64,000 nt of DNA from Poa pratensis (GCA_947311845.1 CAMZMU010000020.1:37620655-37684654); one strand, 5' to 3'. Positions 1 to 11,637 are shown, numbered from the stretch's first letter. A program made the numbers and translations. The notes: generated from the sequence alone by a model not told the origin.

Positions 1-1071
1 GTAATGGCTTGGCACGAAGCGCTTGTACATTGTTTCTTTCATTTCAACCCAAGTGTCGATTGGTTGTTGGTGGTTAGCGACGCGTGCATCTTGTAGTTGT
101 TCCCACCACAAGAGGGCATACTCTTCAAACTCCATCGAGGCTAAGGCAACCTTCTTGTTGTCGGAGAAGCGTTGCACACGGAAGATCTTGTCAACCTTGA
201 GTACCCATGAGAAGTAAGCTTCCGGATCACTTGTGCCGTAGAACTTGGGTATGTCAAAGCGGACGTTGGTCAAGTCATCATAGTTGTCACCATGGGCACC
301 ACGTGGGAATGCACGTCCACGTCTCCTTCGATTGAGTCCATCACCATTGTGTTGGCTTGACTCGTTATCACTTGACTCAGAACGTTGGTGTTGGTGACGA
401 TCATGTGGGAGTTCTTGACGAGGACGAGGATCATGTTGAGGACGGTGCTCTTGTTCGATATTGTTCACATTGTCATGATTTTGATGGCGTGGCCTTGGAG
501 GATGACGGGGATGACGTCCTTGTTCATGAAAATCATTCGCACCCGGACGCCATTGTCATTAGCCAATGGGTCATGACGATCACGTTGTGGCGGTGGTGGT
601 GATGGTATGCGTTCGTGACGTTCATCATTTTGGTGAGGTTGTTCTTGATGCGCATTGGCATTGTTCGCGTGAAGATCATGTGGTTGTTCAACGTTAGGAG
701 GAGGTCGTTCATGGGCGTCGCGCCTTGGTTATCTTGACGTTCTTGTCGAGGTTCATGACGTCCATGACGTGCTTGTGTCGACCTTGAGGTGGTTCTTGTA
801 CGACTTGATCGTGAAGAAGAAGAAGCTCGTTGTCGCACAAGGTTGTTGAGAGCTTCGGTCACCCGCTCCATAGATGCTTCTTGCGCATGCATGCGGTCGT
901 TGAAGTTGGCCTCTTGAGCTTGAAGGCGGCGCTCGTAGCGTCCTAGGCCATCACGAAGAAGGTGTCGAAGACCAACAAACTCGTATGTGTGACATAACCA
1001 TGATCACCTCGAAGTCCACTATGCATTTCATCGTCCGGGCTTGAGCTTCCGTTTGTACTTCCCCTAAACAT
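1..1071 (-). pseudogene. gag of element A1, partial and frameshifted
   Basis: The likely start is the ATG at 1071 (MFRGSTNGSSS), the first ATG after the leader and conserved at 10681 in A2 and 19617 in B. The N-terminal part is rich in Arg, Gln and His with low-complexity runs. From about 240 to base 1 it reads the gag core (FYGTSDPEAYFSWV, WWEQLQDARV), a retrotransposon gag domain that forms the particle shell. The frame changes several times between 1071 and 240, so no continuous protein is possible. The zinc knuckle and pol would lie left of the window. Confidence 0.8.
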
Positions 1072-1905
1072 TGTCTCAAAAACAAGTGAGATATGTGGTA
1101 AGGAAAACCGAGACAAACTATATCCCAAGAATAATGTAGCTTGAGAGGAGAGAATCTGGTTCTAACACCCACACACACTTATGAGGATAGGAAGGTATGA
1201 AGTGGCAACGGAAATCAAGCAAACTCGGCGAAAAGCATATCGTCAAAGGTAGAGAAAATCCACAATGATCAAATTACCAAAGAAACTCCAACCACAAAGT
1301 ATCAAGAAACACACACAAAAGCGAATGATGGGGTTGGGCAACCAAAGGGCGAGCACTCGAAGATAGACAACCTAACGAAGACTACGTGCTCAAATGTCAC
1401 CCAACACAAGAGGGACGCTAGCTCAATTGCCTTTTGATGGGCAACGGATTTGCACAAGTGTTACACACTCACACTCACTTTGGCGGTTTCAGCTTTGTCG
1501 CAACCTACAAGAGATGATACTTGGCACTACTCATGTCGTTTCTTTTCTCTTCTCTTTTTTTTTTTGACGATGATTCCTTCAACTTTTGCTAGTGCCAAGA
1601 TCTCTAACGATACTCACTCGCCAATACTTTAAGACAATCACTCGACAAGTGCAATGCCCCGCAATATCAAAGAGCTAGTCCGATAGGTCAAGGTACGCGA
1701 AAGGAAGAAGGGTTCACAATGGATTACAATGACGGGGAAATGTCGAGTCCTTGGTGTCGTCTTTGCTTGTCGTTGATGACGTTGCTGCGGAAGCTTCGAT
1801 GTTGTATACGTTGCACACACCGGAAAAGGACTCAAACAACAACGGAAAATTGCCAAAACAAACCGAGGAACAAAAGGAAGAAAAGAAAATTTTCTGCCCA
1901 AACCG

Positions 1906-2033
1906 GACCTGGGCCGGTTTTGGCCGGCTGGTGGTCCAGATGCGTCGGGTTGCCGGCCGGTCTGTGGCCCGGTTTTGGTCGGCTGGACGACCGGTCTGGA
2001 AACCGGTTTGGGACCGGCCTGGATGCCGGCTCT
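1906..2033 (-). repeat. family-A CCGG palindrome cluster in the leader of A1
   Basis: This is a GC-rich array of near-palindromes such as ACCGGTCTGGAAACCGG and GGCCGGTTTTGGCCGGC. The block 1982-2021 matches LTR block 3001-3040 at about 39 of 40 positions, in the same orientation. The array begins about 280 bases downstream of the primer-binding site. The A2 copy is at 11514-11637. Confidence 0.85.
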
Positions 2034-2314
2034 GCTGGAACTCAAAAATCCGCGAATTTTGGGCGGAAAAGTGACGCGAAAATTCTCGATTTCGTGGGAA
2101 ATTGGCAAAATTAAGACTAGGGAACGCAAACAAGGGTGGAGGGGGTCCTAAAGCAACAGATCCATGGATCAAAACTACCAAAAACTCATCAAATCAACCA
2201 AATCGCTCGAATCCCAAAATGGCTATTTTTGGTGGAAATTTTCGAATTTCTCAAAAACGAAGAAAAATTTGGTGGATTTTGGAGGAAACACAAATCAAAT
2301 CCGTGTCAACCTAT

Positions 2315-2327
2315 AGCTCTGATACCA
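2315..2327 (-). promoter_or_regulatory. primer-binding site of A1 (initiator Met tRNA)
   Basis: On the minus strand this reads TGGTATCAGAGCT, two bases after the LTR end. This is the standard plant site complementary to the 3' end of initiator methionine tRNA, where reverse transcription starts. It fixes the orientation of the element. Confidence 0.95.
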
Positions 2328-2793
2328 TATGATGTGGGTTGGTCCCGATTTTCACGGATTTGTGCGGAGGGAACGATGAACACGAAGAACAAGTGATGAA
2401 CACAAGAACACAAAGAGGGGAAAACTCTCAAATCAAAGATAACTAGCAAGTAGCAACTCAGCAAGATTCAATTGGTAACAAATCCCCTAGGGCAGCCCCC
2501 AATTTGCCTCTCCCAAGCACACCTTACTCTTAGATTGTTTGTCCAATTGGTCAATCCAACCAACCCAATAGAATCACCCTAGGATGAAAGATTGGCAAGT
2601 AATCGCAACTACAAGCGGAAGCCTTGGTATCCACGCAGGGATCTTCTCCACAAGGGGAGGCCTTGGTTCATCTCCACAAGGGGAGGCCTTGATTCATCTC
2701 CATAGGAGGAAAGAGACACTTTGAGAAGAAGGAGCAAGGCTCTACTCTAATCCCAAATCTTAGTCTAACCCTAGATCTGAAGGGGAGGGGGTC

Positions 2794-2801
2794 TATTTAT
2801 A
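2794..2801 (-). promoter_or_regulatory. TATA box of A1 LTR promoter
   Basis: The minus strand reads TATAAATA, inside TATAAATAGACCCCC. This would start the element's RNA near 2765-2770, placing the CCGG cluster in U3. The A2 equivalent is 12401-12408. Confidence 0.7.
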
Positions 2802-2865
2802 GTTTGGGTACAAAACGGGGAAAAGACACGTTGACAAGTGGAGACGCGCGCGAGCTGGGGGAGAT

Positions 2866-3062
2866 CCGGCCGTGGATCCGGTTTAGGCCGGACTGACGAC
2901 CGGACTCGTCGGGTGCTGGTCCGGTCCTGGGGCCGGTCTAGGTCGGCTAGAGGTCCGGACGTCTCTGGCTGCAGCCCGGCCGTGAGGCCGGTTTTGGCCG
3001 GCTGGACGACCGGTTTGGAAACCGGTTTGGGACCGGCCTGGGGCCGGCCTACAGCCGGCCCA
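2866..3062 (-). repeat. family-A CCGG palindrome cluster in U3 of A1
   Basis: This is a dense run of CCGG-containing near-palindromes (for example ACCGGTTTGGAAACCGG). It starts about 65 bp upstream of the TATA box in transcription order. The same motif type and one 40-bp block recur in the leader at 1906-2033. The A2 counterpart at 12473-12690 has extra units. Confidence 0.85.
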
Positions 3063-3333
3063 GCTGTCTGTTCCTTCGTCCTCTCCTCCGTCTTGCGTCA
3101 TCTCTTGGCCATCTTCTTGGGTCTCCTCTTGGTCATCTCCTCCACTCCATTGTGGGTCGTCATCAAGTTGGTTCCTGAGTATGCACAAAGTTTCCGTATG
3201 AAGTAGCAACCCATTCAAAGGAGTGTCGAGGTCACACATAGCTAGTAGTGAATTCACCTTATCATGGAGAGGTTTGACTCTTGCTCTTGTCATTGGTCCA
3301 CTTGTTGTAGGAGCCGTAGGTTGGGCTACATCA

Positions 3334-4179
3334 TCCCTGGCCCACATGCAGCGAGAGCAAGCGCGGCAAATGGCCTCAGAAGAGCCCTTGTCAACCAAGC
3401 TTAGAGCTTCACTCAATGATGCCATTTCCAATTCATGAGTACAAATATCATAAAAATCCCAAAAACAGAACTCTGAGACTTAAAGAGTCAAGCTATACAT
3501 GGGTGAGTATTTGCCACTGAAGGAAAATAAATTATATGACTGCAGAAATATCATGTATGCAGGAGGTACAAATAAACACTCATTAAATCAAGAATAGGAA
3601 CATTATTAGGTTATAAGCAGGAAAGACATGGGCATGGGACTTACCTTAAAAACGAAGTGATCATTATACCAATGGGATGATTTGAGTTTGCAAACGATTA
3701 ATCATTGTTCTAAAATTCGGCCGAATCACCGATTAACTGGCCGAGTAATCGCTATTCAGTGGGTTACTGAATAGCCGATAAATGCCGATTACCCGATTAA
3801 TCGGCCGATTAACTGGCGAATAGGCCGATTATTCGCTATTCAGTGGCCGAGCGAGCCGTTACCAGTTAACGAATTCCTGAACAATGCGATTAATAGTATC
3901 TAAGACGGAAAATAAGCCAAGTAAATATGAAGAAGAGAGTATAGGCAAGGAAGAATGCACTAAAAGGTGTAGATCCAGTAAAGACAAATATTGGAACTAT
4001 GTTTATAGTTGCTAGTTGGATGCTAATACAATATGACGGTCTTCTTTCCAGAGAAAGTACGATGAAGTTTGCTTTACAAACTAATATACAATGACACGGA
4101 TGTGATACTTTTCAGAAACGACAGAATTCGATTTAAATCCATTTTTCGAATCTGGCACAAATCTGGCACATATCTCAAT
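3334..4179. other. host flank shared by A1 and A2, with exon-like piece
   Basis: This is nearly identical to 12965-13799, which shows that the duplicated unit includes non-element DNA. On the minus strand, about 3430-3334 reads an open stretch (ASLSEALSLVDKG, CSRCMW) that looks like a host exon broken by the gypsy insertion, but I do not recognise the gene. The rest is AT-rich with a hAT-type MITE (3703-3886). After base 4179 the two copies diverge; just before that, A1 has about 11 extra bases in a short repeat (tctggcacaa). Confidence 0.75.
3703..3886. mobile_element. 184-bp hAT-type MITE
   Basis: The terminal inverted repeats are CATTGTTCTAAAATTCG and, from the other end, CATTGTTCAGGAATTCG. 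An 8-bp direct repeat CGATTAAT flanks the element (3695-3702 and 3887-3894), the target-site length of hAT transposons. The interior is packed with CGATTAATCGG-like palindromes and carries no coding capacity. The same element with the same flanks is at 13334-13517. Confidence 0.7.
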
Positions 4180-4798
4180 CCCGGAAACAAATACAGAAAC
4201 AAATATTGTCGGAAACAGATACAGACCGAATACGGTGCAGACACGGAACAGAAGCAGATGTTTGCCGGAACCAAGCGATCCCTTAAATAATGCAGGAAAA
4301 CTCAAGCAAACCAACAAACTTATCAACTTAATAAGAAGAAATAAATTAAAGTATAATACAGTGTTTCTAAATTATCAACTTTGGCAAAAAAATACCTAAC
4401 ATCGTCCGTAAACCTAGTGCAACACTGAAAAGCCGAACTGGCAATGGCTCGAGAGGGAGATAATATGCAAGTACGTAGGGCCTAAACGTGGTCACTTCAT
4501 ATATTTTTCTTTTTTGTTGAGATATTGGGTTGTGCCTCAGTGTTCCCACTGAAATTGTTAGGCATGTTGCATTCTCATAGCACCGCGTAGCAAAAAACGG
4601 AAAATTCCGTATTGCCGGAAACGGAATTTCCATTTCCGTGGTCGTTCCACCGGAATATGTTGTTCCGTTTCCGTTTCCGCATAAAAGTTTCCGTTTTCGT
4701 TTCCGTTTTGCAAAATTCCGTTTCCACTTCCGTATTTCCGTTCCGTTTCCGTTTTTCCGCGGAAAAGTCGGAAAGTTTCCGCTCCATTTTCATCCCTA
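4180..4798. mobile_element. hAT (Ac-like) transposon end fragment
   Basis: The right end read on the minus strand is TAGGGATGAAAATGGAGCGG, the typical Ac-like hAT terminus. It is followed by subterminal repeats of the type cggaaacgg (4610-4790). The element sits in the 3' LTR remnant of A2: the LTR resumes at 4799 with TTGCTCTT, a possible 8-bp target site. The opposite terminus is not present, so the left end is lost at the duplication junction or lies in DNA not recognisable here. The stretch 4290-4560 shows nothing identifiable. Confidence 0.6.
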
Positions 4799-4868
4799 TT
4801 GCTCTTGTCATTGGGCCACTTGTTGTAGGAGCCGTAGGTTGGGCTACATCATCCCCCCCCCCCCCCCC
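4799..4868 (-). repeat. 3' LTR stump and polypurine tract of A2
   Basis: The minus strand carries a run of 16 G (4853-4868), then A, then TGATGTAGCCC, the LTR start. Only 53 bp of LTR remain before the hAT end at 4798. The G-run is translated as a glycine stretch within the integrase-tail frame, so the priming site for second-strand synthesis lies inside coding sequence. Confidence 0.85.
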
Positions 4869-7800
4869 TTGGAAAAGAGTCGTCCTCGACTCTTGGTCAT
4901 CCTCATCGCTTGATGTTCCAAGGTATGGCGATAGGTCGGCGGCGTTGAAGGTGTCATGGACCAAGTGTTTGGAGTGTGAGATGTCGATCTTGTAGGCATT
5001 GTCGTTGATGCGCTGGATAACCTTGAAAGGTCCATCTCCACGAGGGTGAAGCTTGGACTTCCTTGCATCCGGGAAGCGATCTTTGCGAAGGTGTAGCCAA
5101 ACAAGGTCTCCTTCTTCAAATATCATGGCGCGCTTGTGTTCGTTCATTTTCGTAGCATGGTCTTTGTTGTGCTTCTCGAGCGTAGTTCTTGTTTCCTCAT
5201 GGAGCTTCTTCATGTAAGCGGCTCGCTTGTCGAAGTCCATGTTAACTTGTTCACGGAGTGGAAGTGGTAGCATGTCGAGCGCGGTGTAGGGGTTGGAGCC
5301 ATAGACGATCTCGAAGGGTGTTCTCTTTGTTGCGCGATGAAGTGCTCGATTGTAGGCGAACTCGGCGTGTGGGATGCACTCTTCCCAATTCTTCAAGTTG
5401 GGCTTGATCAACACACGAAGGAGTGTAGATAGGCTTCGGTTCACCACTTCGGTTTGGCCATCGGTTTGAGGGTGGTATGCGGTGGAGAATAGTTGCTTGA
5501 TTCCCATCTTGGCCATCAAAGTCTTCCAAAAATAGCTCACGAACTTGACGTCACGATCCGACACAATGGTCTTTGGCACGCCATGAAGACGGACGATTTC
5601 CCTAAAAAACAAAGTAGCAATATGTGAAGCATCGTCGGTCTTGTTGCATGGTATAAAGTGTGCCATTTTAGAGAATCTATCAATGACGACAAAGATGGAA
5701 TCCTTGTTTGTTTTAGTGCGTGGGAGTCCTAAGACAAAATCCATAGCTATATCTGACCATGGGCGATGTGGAATAGGCAAAGGTGTATATAAGCCATGAG
5801 AGTTTAGAGTAGACTTGGCTTTGAGACATGTAGAACATCGTCGAACGAGGCGTTCCACATCACGCTTCATTCTTGGCCAATAGTAGTTGGTGGCGAGCAT
5901 GGCGTAGGTCTTGTCGCGGTCAAAGTGACCATGAGTGATCCTCCATGAGATTCCTTCAAAAGGACCAAACGAAGCGAAGACTCGGGTATGCATAGTTTGT
6001 TAGCCTTAAACAAGAAACCTTGGTGCAAATAGAAATTACCAATTCCTTTGTGCTCCGAACATTGAGCGAAAATGTCTCCAAAGAAAGCATCGGTAGCATA
6101 CAACTCCTTTATCTCATCCAAACCCAAGACACTAATGTCAAGACGTGTAAGTAGGTTGGCCTTGCGGGATAGAGCATCCGCGACCACATTGTCTTTACCT
6201 TTCTTGTATTTGATTACAAACGTAAAAGACTCAATGAACTCAACCCACTTAGCATGTCTTTTGTTCAAATTTGTTTGACTTTTCAAATATTTCAAGGATT
6301 CATGGTCGGAATGAATGACAAATTCCTTAGGACGAAGGTAATGTTGCCACACATCCAAAACACGAACCAAAGAAAATACTCCCTCCGACCCGAATTAATG
6401 GGCGCACCACTGTTTTAATTTTTTTTACAAAAAACCCCCCGTCAGTTCCCAATTCCAACCCGCAGCCATGGCCAATCTCTTCGCTCCCCACATCGAAGGC
6501 GGACGCGTCGGCGCGGTAGCTGGATACGAGGACGGCGGCGAGGACATTGAAGGGGGCTGAACAGAGGCAGCAGCTTCTTCTTCTTCTTCGATTCCTTGCT
6601 CTTCCCCGCCTCCGCGAAATCCTCCTCGTCGCCGTCAAGCTCGCTCGAATCGTCGACCAATTCTAGCTCCGGCGCCTTGTCGTCCTCCTCCTTGGGCGCC
6701 TTCCCGTCCACGTGATGAGAAGGAGAGGCCGAGCGCGATGGCGATGGAGACCTTGGCGGCGAAGCCCAGCGGCGGGCGCCGCCTCCACCAGCTCACGAGC
6801 GCGGAGGGCCGCCCGGGTGCGGAGGGCCGCCCGGGTGGTCTCCGCGCGGCGTCGGCGAGCAGGGGGAGGGCGTCCGGGAGGAAGGACGGTGCCCGCGGGG
6901 CCGCCCGGTGGTGCTGGTTCCTGCGGAGGTAGGCGGAGGCGGCGGCGGCGGGGTGGGCGGAGAAGGAGGCGGTGAGGGGCGCGAGGAGCGCGGAGGCGGG
7001 AGGCCGGCGGCGGCGAGGCGGGAAGAAGCAGCTGAGGAAGGGGAGAGCAGAGCTGGTGGGAGGACGTGTAGCTCCAGGTGAAAAAGAGCAGGGGGCTTTT
7101 TGTAAGAAGACCAACGCGCCCATTAATTCGGGTCAGAGGGAGTAACTCTTTGTCATAAATGGGGTAATTCAAGCGAGCTCCATCTAGTTTCTCACTATGG
7201 TATGCAATGGGTCTACCATTTTGCATAAGCACTCCACCAATGCCCAATCCACTTGCATCGCATTCAATCTCAAATGTCTTAGAAAATCCGGAAGGGCAAG
7301 GAGTGGTGCTTCGGTTAATAACCGTTTGAGCTCATTGAAAGCAAAATCATGTGCATTGCCCCAAATGAAAGGTACATTTTTCTTTGTAAGTTCATGAGGG
7401 GGCAAGCAATTGTGGAAAAATCCTTGATGAAACGGCGGTAAAATCCGGCAAAACCAAGAAAACGTCTCAACTCCTCAAGTGACATCGGAAAAGGCCAAGT
7501 CCGAATTGCTTGTATCTTTGCTTCATCAACTTCGACTCCATCCGAAGAAACAACAAAACCCAAGAAAACAAGTTTGTTGGTGGCAAAAGTGCACTTAGAA
7601 AGATTTGCATAAAGCTTTTCATTGCGAAGAACCAACAAAACTTGAGCAACATGAGAAGTGTGCTCTTCCAAAGATTTGCTATAGATAAGGATGTCGTCAA
7701 AGTATACCACAACAAATTTCCCAATGAAAGGACGCAAAACATGATTCATGAGACGCATAAAAGTAGAAGGTGCATTGGAAAGACCAAATGGCATGACAAG

Positions 7801-8300
7801 CCATTCATAAAGACCAAGCTTTGTTTTAAATGCGGTCTTCCATTCATCACCTTCACACATCTTATTTGTGGTATCCACTTTTAAGATCAATTTTGGAGAA
7901 TATAGCGGAACCACAAAGCTCATCAAGCATATCATCAAGTCGAGGGATAGGATGGCGATACCGAACGGTGATGGCGTTGATGGGGCGACAATCCATGCAA
8001 AGGCGAAGAGTGTTGTCGTGCTTGGGTACCAAGATGACGGGCACGGCGCACGGACTCAAGCTCTCGCGGATATGTCCCATGGCAAGAAGTTCTTGTATTT
8101 GCCGCTCGATCTCCTTTGTCTCTCGGGGTTGGTGCGGTAAGGAGCGCGGTTTGGTAGCGGTGCGCCGGGAACAAGGTCGATGCGATGCTCGATTCCGCGT
8201 AGAGGAGGTAGTCCCGGTGGCACTTCTTGAGGGAAAACATCTTCAAAGTCCTTCAAAAGAGACAACAAAGAAGGAGGAAGGTTTGTGAAAGTGTTAGTCA
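4852..8300 (-). pseudogene. pol of A2 (RT, RNase H, integrase), interrupted
   Basis: Reverse transcriptase lies at about 8080-7500 (motifs [30 protein letters not shown] with the catalytic DD). RNase H follows and carries [11 protein letters not shown], but it is split by the insertion at 6379-7142 and resumes with [10 protein letters not shown] near 6330. The integrase zinc-binding part is near 5930-5820 ([16 protein letters not shown]). Its catalytic core contains the expected DDE residues in MDFVLG, SDRDVKF and DGQTEVVNR. The C-terminal GPFKVIQRI..YKID domain and an ESRTTLFQGG linker follow, leading into the LTR-encoded tail. Frameshifts near 5930 and in RT, plus the insertion, inactivate it. 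The integrase frame itself reads on through the LTR stump into hAT sequence to 4575. Confidence 0.9.
6379..7142 (-). mobile_element. 764-bp Stowaway-like element with gene-like cargo
   Basis: The terminal inverted repeats of 27 bp (CTCCCTCCGACCCGAATTAA..., one mismatch) are flanked by TA on both sides (6377-6378, 7143-7144). This is the Tc1/mariner-Stowaway pattern. The intact target is seen in element B at about 23157 (gagttatttgc). The interior is strongly GC-rich and unlike a MITE. On the minus strand it reads an Ala/Arg/Pro-rich stretch resembling a plastid transit peptide followed by a hydrophobic stretch (AKVSIAIALGLSF), then in another frame an acidic and Lys-rich stretch (APELELVDDSSELDGDEED). 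I do not recognise the donor gene. No transposase is present. Confidence 0.8.
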
Positions 8301-10681
8301 TAGAAACTTCACCCTTGCATATGAGCACATAGTGGAGGGTGGATGGGTTCTCTCTCAACTCCCTCATCTCTCTCTTGGTGGCAAATAGTGTAAGTTTTGT
8401 GGGAACTCTCTTTGAAGTGTCACTCTCATTTGGCTTGTGGCTCTCACTCACTTTATGGTGGGTCTCTCGCTCACCACTCATCTCACTTGACGAACGATCT
8501 TGTTGTGCCCTTGCAATAGTCTTGGCGTTGTCGGCGATGACTTGACTTGGTGTCATGGGACGAAGGACGAAGGTCTTGTCGTTGTTCTTGAAGCTATAGT
8601 ATTTGTTCTTCCATCATGCATAGCACCCTTGTCAAATTGCCATGGATGCCCAAGGAGTAAGTGACAAACGTCATAGGCACAACATCACAATCCACGTATC
8701 TTCATAGGCTCCAATCTTGAAGGACACTTGCACCATGTGTTGAATCTTGACGGCTCCGGTATCACTCAACCATTGCACATGGTAAGGATGTGGGTGCTTC
8801 TTGAACTTCAAGTTGAGCTTATCACAAAGTTCTTTGCTCGCTAAGTTGTGGCAACTTCCACCATCTATGATGACCTTGATGGACTTTCCATTGATTCCCG
8901 CTCTTGTTGAAACAAGTTGCATCTTTGGTCTTCTTCCACTTGAACATTGGTGGTTAAAGCTCTTGCCACAACCAAGGAAGGGTTGTTGTCGCCATCACAA
9001 TATATCTCACTTTCTTCTTCTTGAGCACTTTGCATTGTGGCGACCTTGTTCAAAGCATTGTACTCATCTTCACTCATAGATTCATACTCTCCCATGTCAT
9101 TGATGATCATGACCTTCTTGTTGGTGCACTCAAAAGATTTGTGCCCTTGTCCTCCGCACTTGTAGCATTGCAAGAGTCTTGTGCCGGACGAAGATCCTTG
9201 AGGCGCCTTGGTAGCGGGAGGTACTTTCTTGAAAGGTTGAGGCGCTTGAGGTGTCGATGTAGAGACTCTTGGAGGACCTCGTGTGTTTGCTTGAGGAAGA
9301 GCTTGTGAAGGTGTAGGTGTTGACAAAAAGGCTTGTTGGCGAAGAATGCCTTTGTCTTGAGGTATTTGAGCTCTTCAAGCACGTGGCGCTCGGCCTTTGA
9401 AGCTTGATGTACTAGCTCAACCAAGTTGGCATATGGTTGGAACTCCAATCTTCTTGATTGGATAGTTGAGGCCATTCATGAAGCGAGCCATGGATTGCTC
9501 TTCGTACTCGTTGACATTGGCTCTCATCATGGAGATTTCCATCTCCTTATAGTACTCATCAACCGACTTCAACCCTTGCTTCAACTCTTGCAACTTCTTG
9601 TATAAGTCTCTAGTGTAATGGCTTGGCACGAAGCGCTTGTACATTGTTTCTTTCATTTCAACCCAAGTGTCGATTGGTTGTTGGTGGTTAGCGACGCGTG
9701 CATCTTGTAGTTGTTCCCACCACAAGAGGGCATACTCTTCAAACTCCATCGAGGCTAAGGCAACCTTCTTGTTGTCGGAGAAGCGTTGCACACGGAAGAT
9801 CTTGTCAACCTTGAGTACCCATGAGAAGTAAGCTTCCGGATCACTTGTGCCGTAGAACTTGGGTATGTCAAAGCGGACGTTGTTCAAGTCATCATAGTTG
9901 TCACCATGGCACCACGTGGGAATGCACGTCCACGTCTCCTTCGATTGAGTCCATCACCATTGTGTTGGCTTGACTCGTTATCACTTGACTCAGAACGTTG
10001 GTGTTGGTGACGATCATGTGGGAGTTCTTGACGAGGACGAGGATCATGTTGAGGACGGTGCTCTTGTTCGATATTGTTCACATTGTCATGATTTTGATGG
10101 CGTGGCCTTGGAGGATGACGGGGTGACGTCCTTGTTCATGAAAATCATTGCACCCGGACGCCATTGTCATTAGCCAATGGGTCATGACTATCACGTTGTG
10201 GCGGTGGTGGTGATGGTATGCGTTCGTGACGTTCATCATTTTGGTGAGGTTGTTCTTGATGCGCATTGGCATTGTTCGCGTGAAGATCATGTGGTTGTTC
10301 AACGTTAGGAGGAGGTCGTTCATGGGCGTCGCGCCTTGGTTATCTTGACGTTCTTGTCGAGGTTCATGACGTCCATGACGTGCTTGTGTCGACCTTGAGG
10401 TGGTTCTTGTACGACTTGATCGTGAAGAAGAAGAAGCTCGTTGTCGCACAAGGTTGTTGAGAGCTTCGGTCACCGCTCCATAGATGCTTCTTGCGCATGC
10501 ATGCGGTCGTTGAAGTTGGCCTCTTGAGCTTGAAGGCGGCGCTCGTAGCGTCCTAGGCCATCACGAAGAAGGTGTCGAAGACCAACAAACTCGGTATGTG
10601 TGACATAACCATGATCACCTCGAAGTCCACATGGATTTCATCGTCCGGGCTTGAGCTTCCGTTTGTACTTCCCCTAAACAT
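8300..10681 (-). pseudogene. gag and protease of A2
   Basis: Gag starts at the ATG at 10681. The N-terminal Arg/Gln/His-rich portion is frameshifted. The gag core is open at 9887-9417 (MNNVRFDIPKFYGTSD). The zinc knuckle CYKCGGQGHKSFEC (CX2CX4HX4C, RNA binding) lies near 9170-9125. The aspartic protease motif VIIDGGSCHNLAS is near 8880-8840 and a piece of the LLGRPWQFD motif near 8650, a combination typical of the CRM clade. Several single-base shifts separate these pieces. Confidence 0.85.
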
Positions 10682-11513
10682 TGTCTCAAAACAAGTGAGA
10701 TATGTGGTAAGGAAAACCAAGACAAACTATATCCCAAGTATAATGTAGCTTGAGAGGAGAGAATCTGGTTCTAACACCCACACACACTTATGAGGATAGG
10801 AAGGTATGAAGTGGCAACGAAATCAAGCAAACTCGGCGAAAAGCATATCGTCAAAGGTAGAGAAAATCCACAATGATCAAATTACCAAAGAAACTCCAAC
10901 CACAAAGTATCAAGAAACACACACAAAAGCGAATGATGGGGTTGGGCAACCAAAGGGCGAGCACTCGAAGATAGACAACCTAACGAAGACTACGTGCTCA
11001 AATGTCACCCAACACAAGAGGGACGCTAGCTCAATTGCCTTTTGATGGGCAACGGATTTGCACAAGTGTTACACACTCACACTCACTTTGGCGGTTTCAG
11101 CTTGGTCGCAACCTACAAGAGATGATACTTGGCACTACTCATGTCGTTTCTTTTCTCTTCTCTTTTTTTTTTGACGATGATTCCTTCAACTTTTGCTAGT
11201 GCCAAGATCTCTAACGATACTCACTCGCCAATACTTTAAGACAATCACTCGACAAGTGCAATGCCCCGCAATATCAAAGAGCTAGTCCGATAGGTCAAGG
11301 TACGCGAAAGGAAGAAGGGTTCACAATGGATTACAATGACGGGGAAATGTCGAGTCCTTGGTGTCGTCTTTGCTTGTCGTTGATGACGTTGTTGCGGAAG
11401 CTTCGATGTTGTATACGTTGCACACACCGGAAAATGACTCAAACAACAACGGAAAATTGCCAAAACGAACCGAGGAACAAAAGGAAGAAAAGAAAATTTT
11501 CTGCCCAAACCGA

Positions 11514-11637
11514 CCTAGGGCCGGTTTTGGCCGGCTGGTGGTCCAGATGCGTCGGGTTGCCGGCCGGTCTGTGGCCCGGTTTTGGTCGGCTGGACGACCG
11601 GTCTGGAAACCGGTTTGGGACCGGCCTGGATGCCGGC
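11514..11637 (-). repeat. family-A CCGG palindrome cluster in the leader of A2
   Basis: This is the same array as at 1906-2033, about 285 bases downstream of the A2 primer-binding site. It shares the ~40-bp block (gctggacgaccgg...) with the U3 cluster of its own LTR. Confidence 0.85.

Larger units (their letters stand above)
1..3333 (-). mobile_element. CRM-like Ty3/gypsy element A1, 5' part, cut by window start
   Basis: The element reads right to left: 5' LTR (2330-3333), primer-binding site (2315-2327), a leader of about 1.2 kb, then gag running off the window at base 1. The sequence is nearly identical to 9615-12964 (element A2), and the identity continues into the host flank 3334-4179. 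A1 and A2 are therefore copies made by genomic duplication rather than two insertions. The CRM assignment rests on A2 and B features: LTR ends TGATG..CATCA, a Met-tRNA primer site, a protease with an IDGGS active-site motif, and an integrase like that of grass centromeric families. Whether this family is centromeric cannot be seen here. Confidence 0.85.
2330..3333 (-). repeat. 5' LTR of element A1
   Basis: The LTR is 1,004 bp, with minus-strand ends TGATGTAGCCC..CCCACATCA. In the minus direction it begins with an open frame of about 150 codons (the polyprotein tail, containing SGPMTRARVK). Next come the CCGG cluster (2866-3062), the TATA box (2794-2801), and a region with a near-perfect direct repeat of the phrase ctccacaaggggaggcc around 2647-2695. 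The A2 copy is 24 bp longer because of extra CCGG units. Confidence 0.92.

Noticed and set aside
4853..4868. Run of 16 C as a sequencing or assembly artefact
   Set aside because: It sits exactly at the polypurine tract position before the LTR, and shorter G-runs are at the same place in element C. The exact length may still be uncertain.
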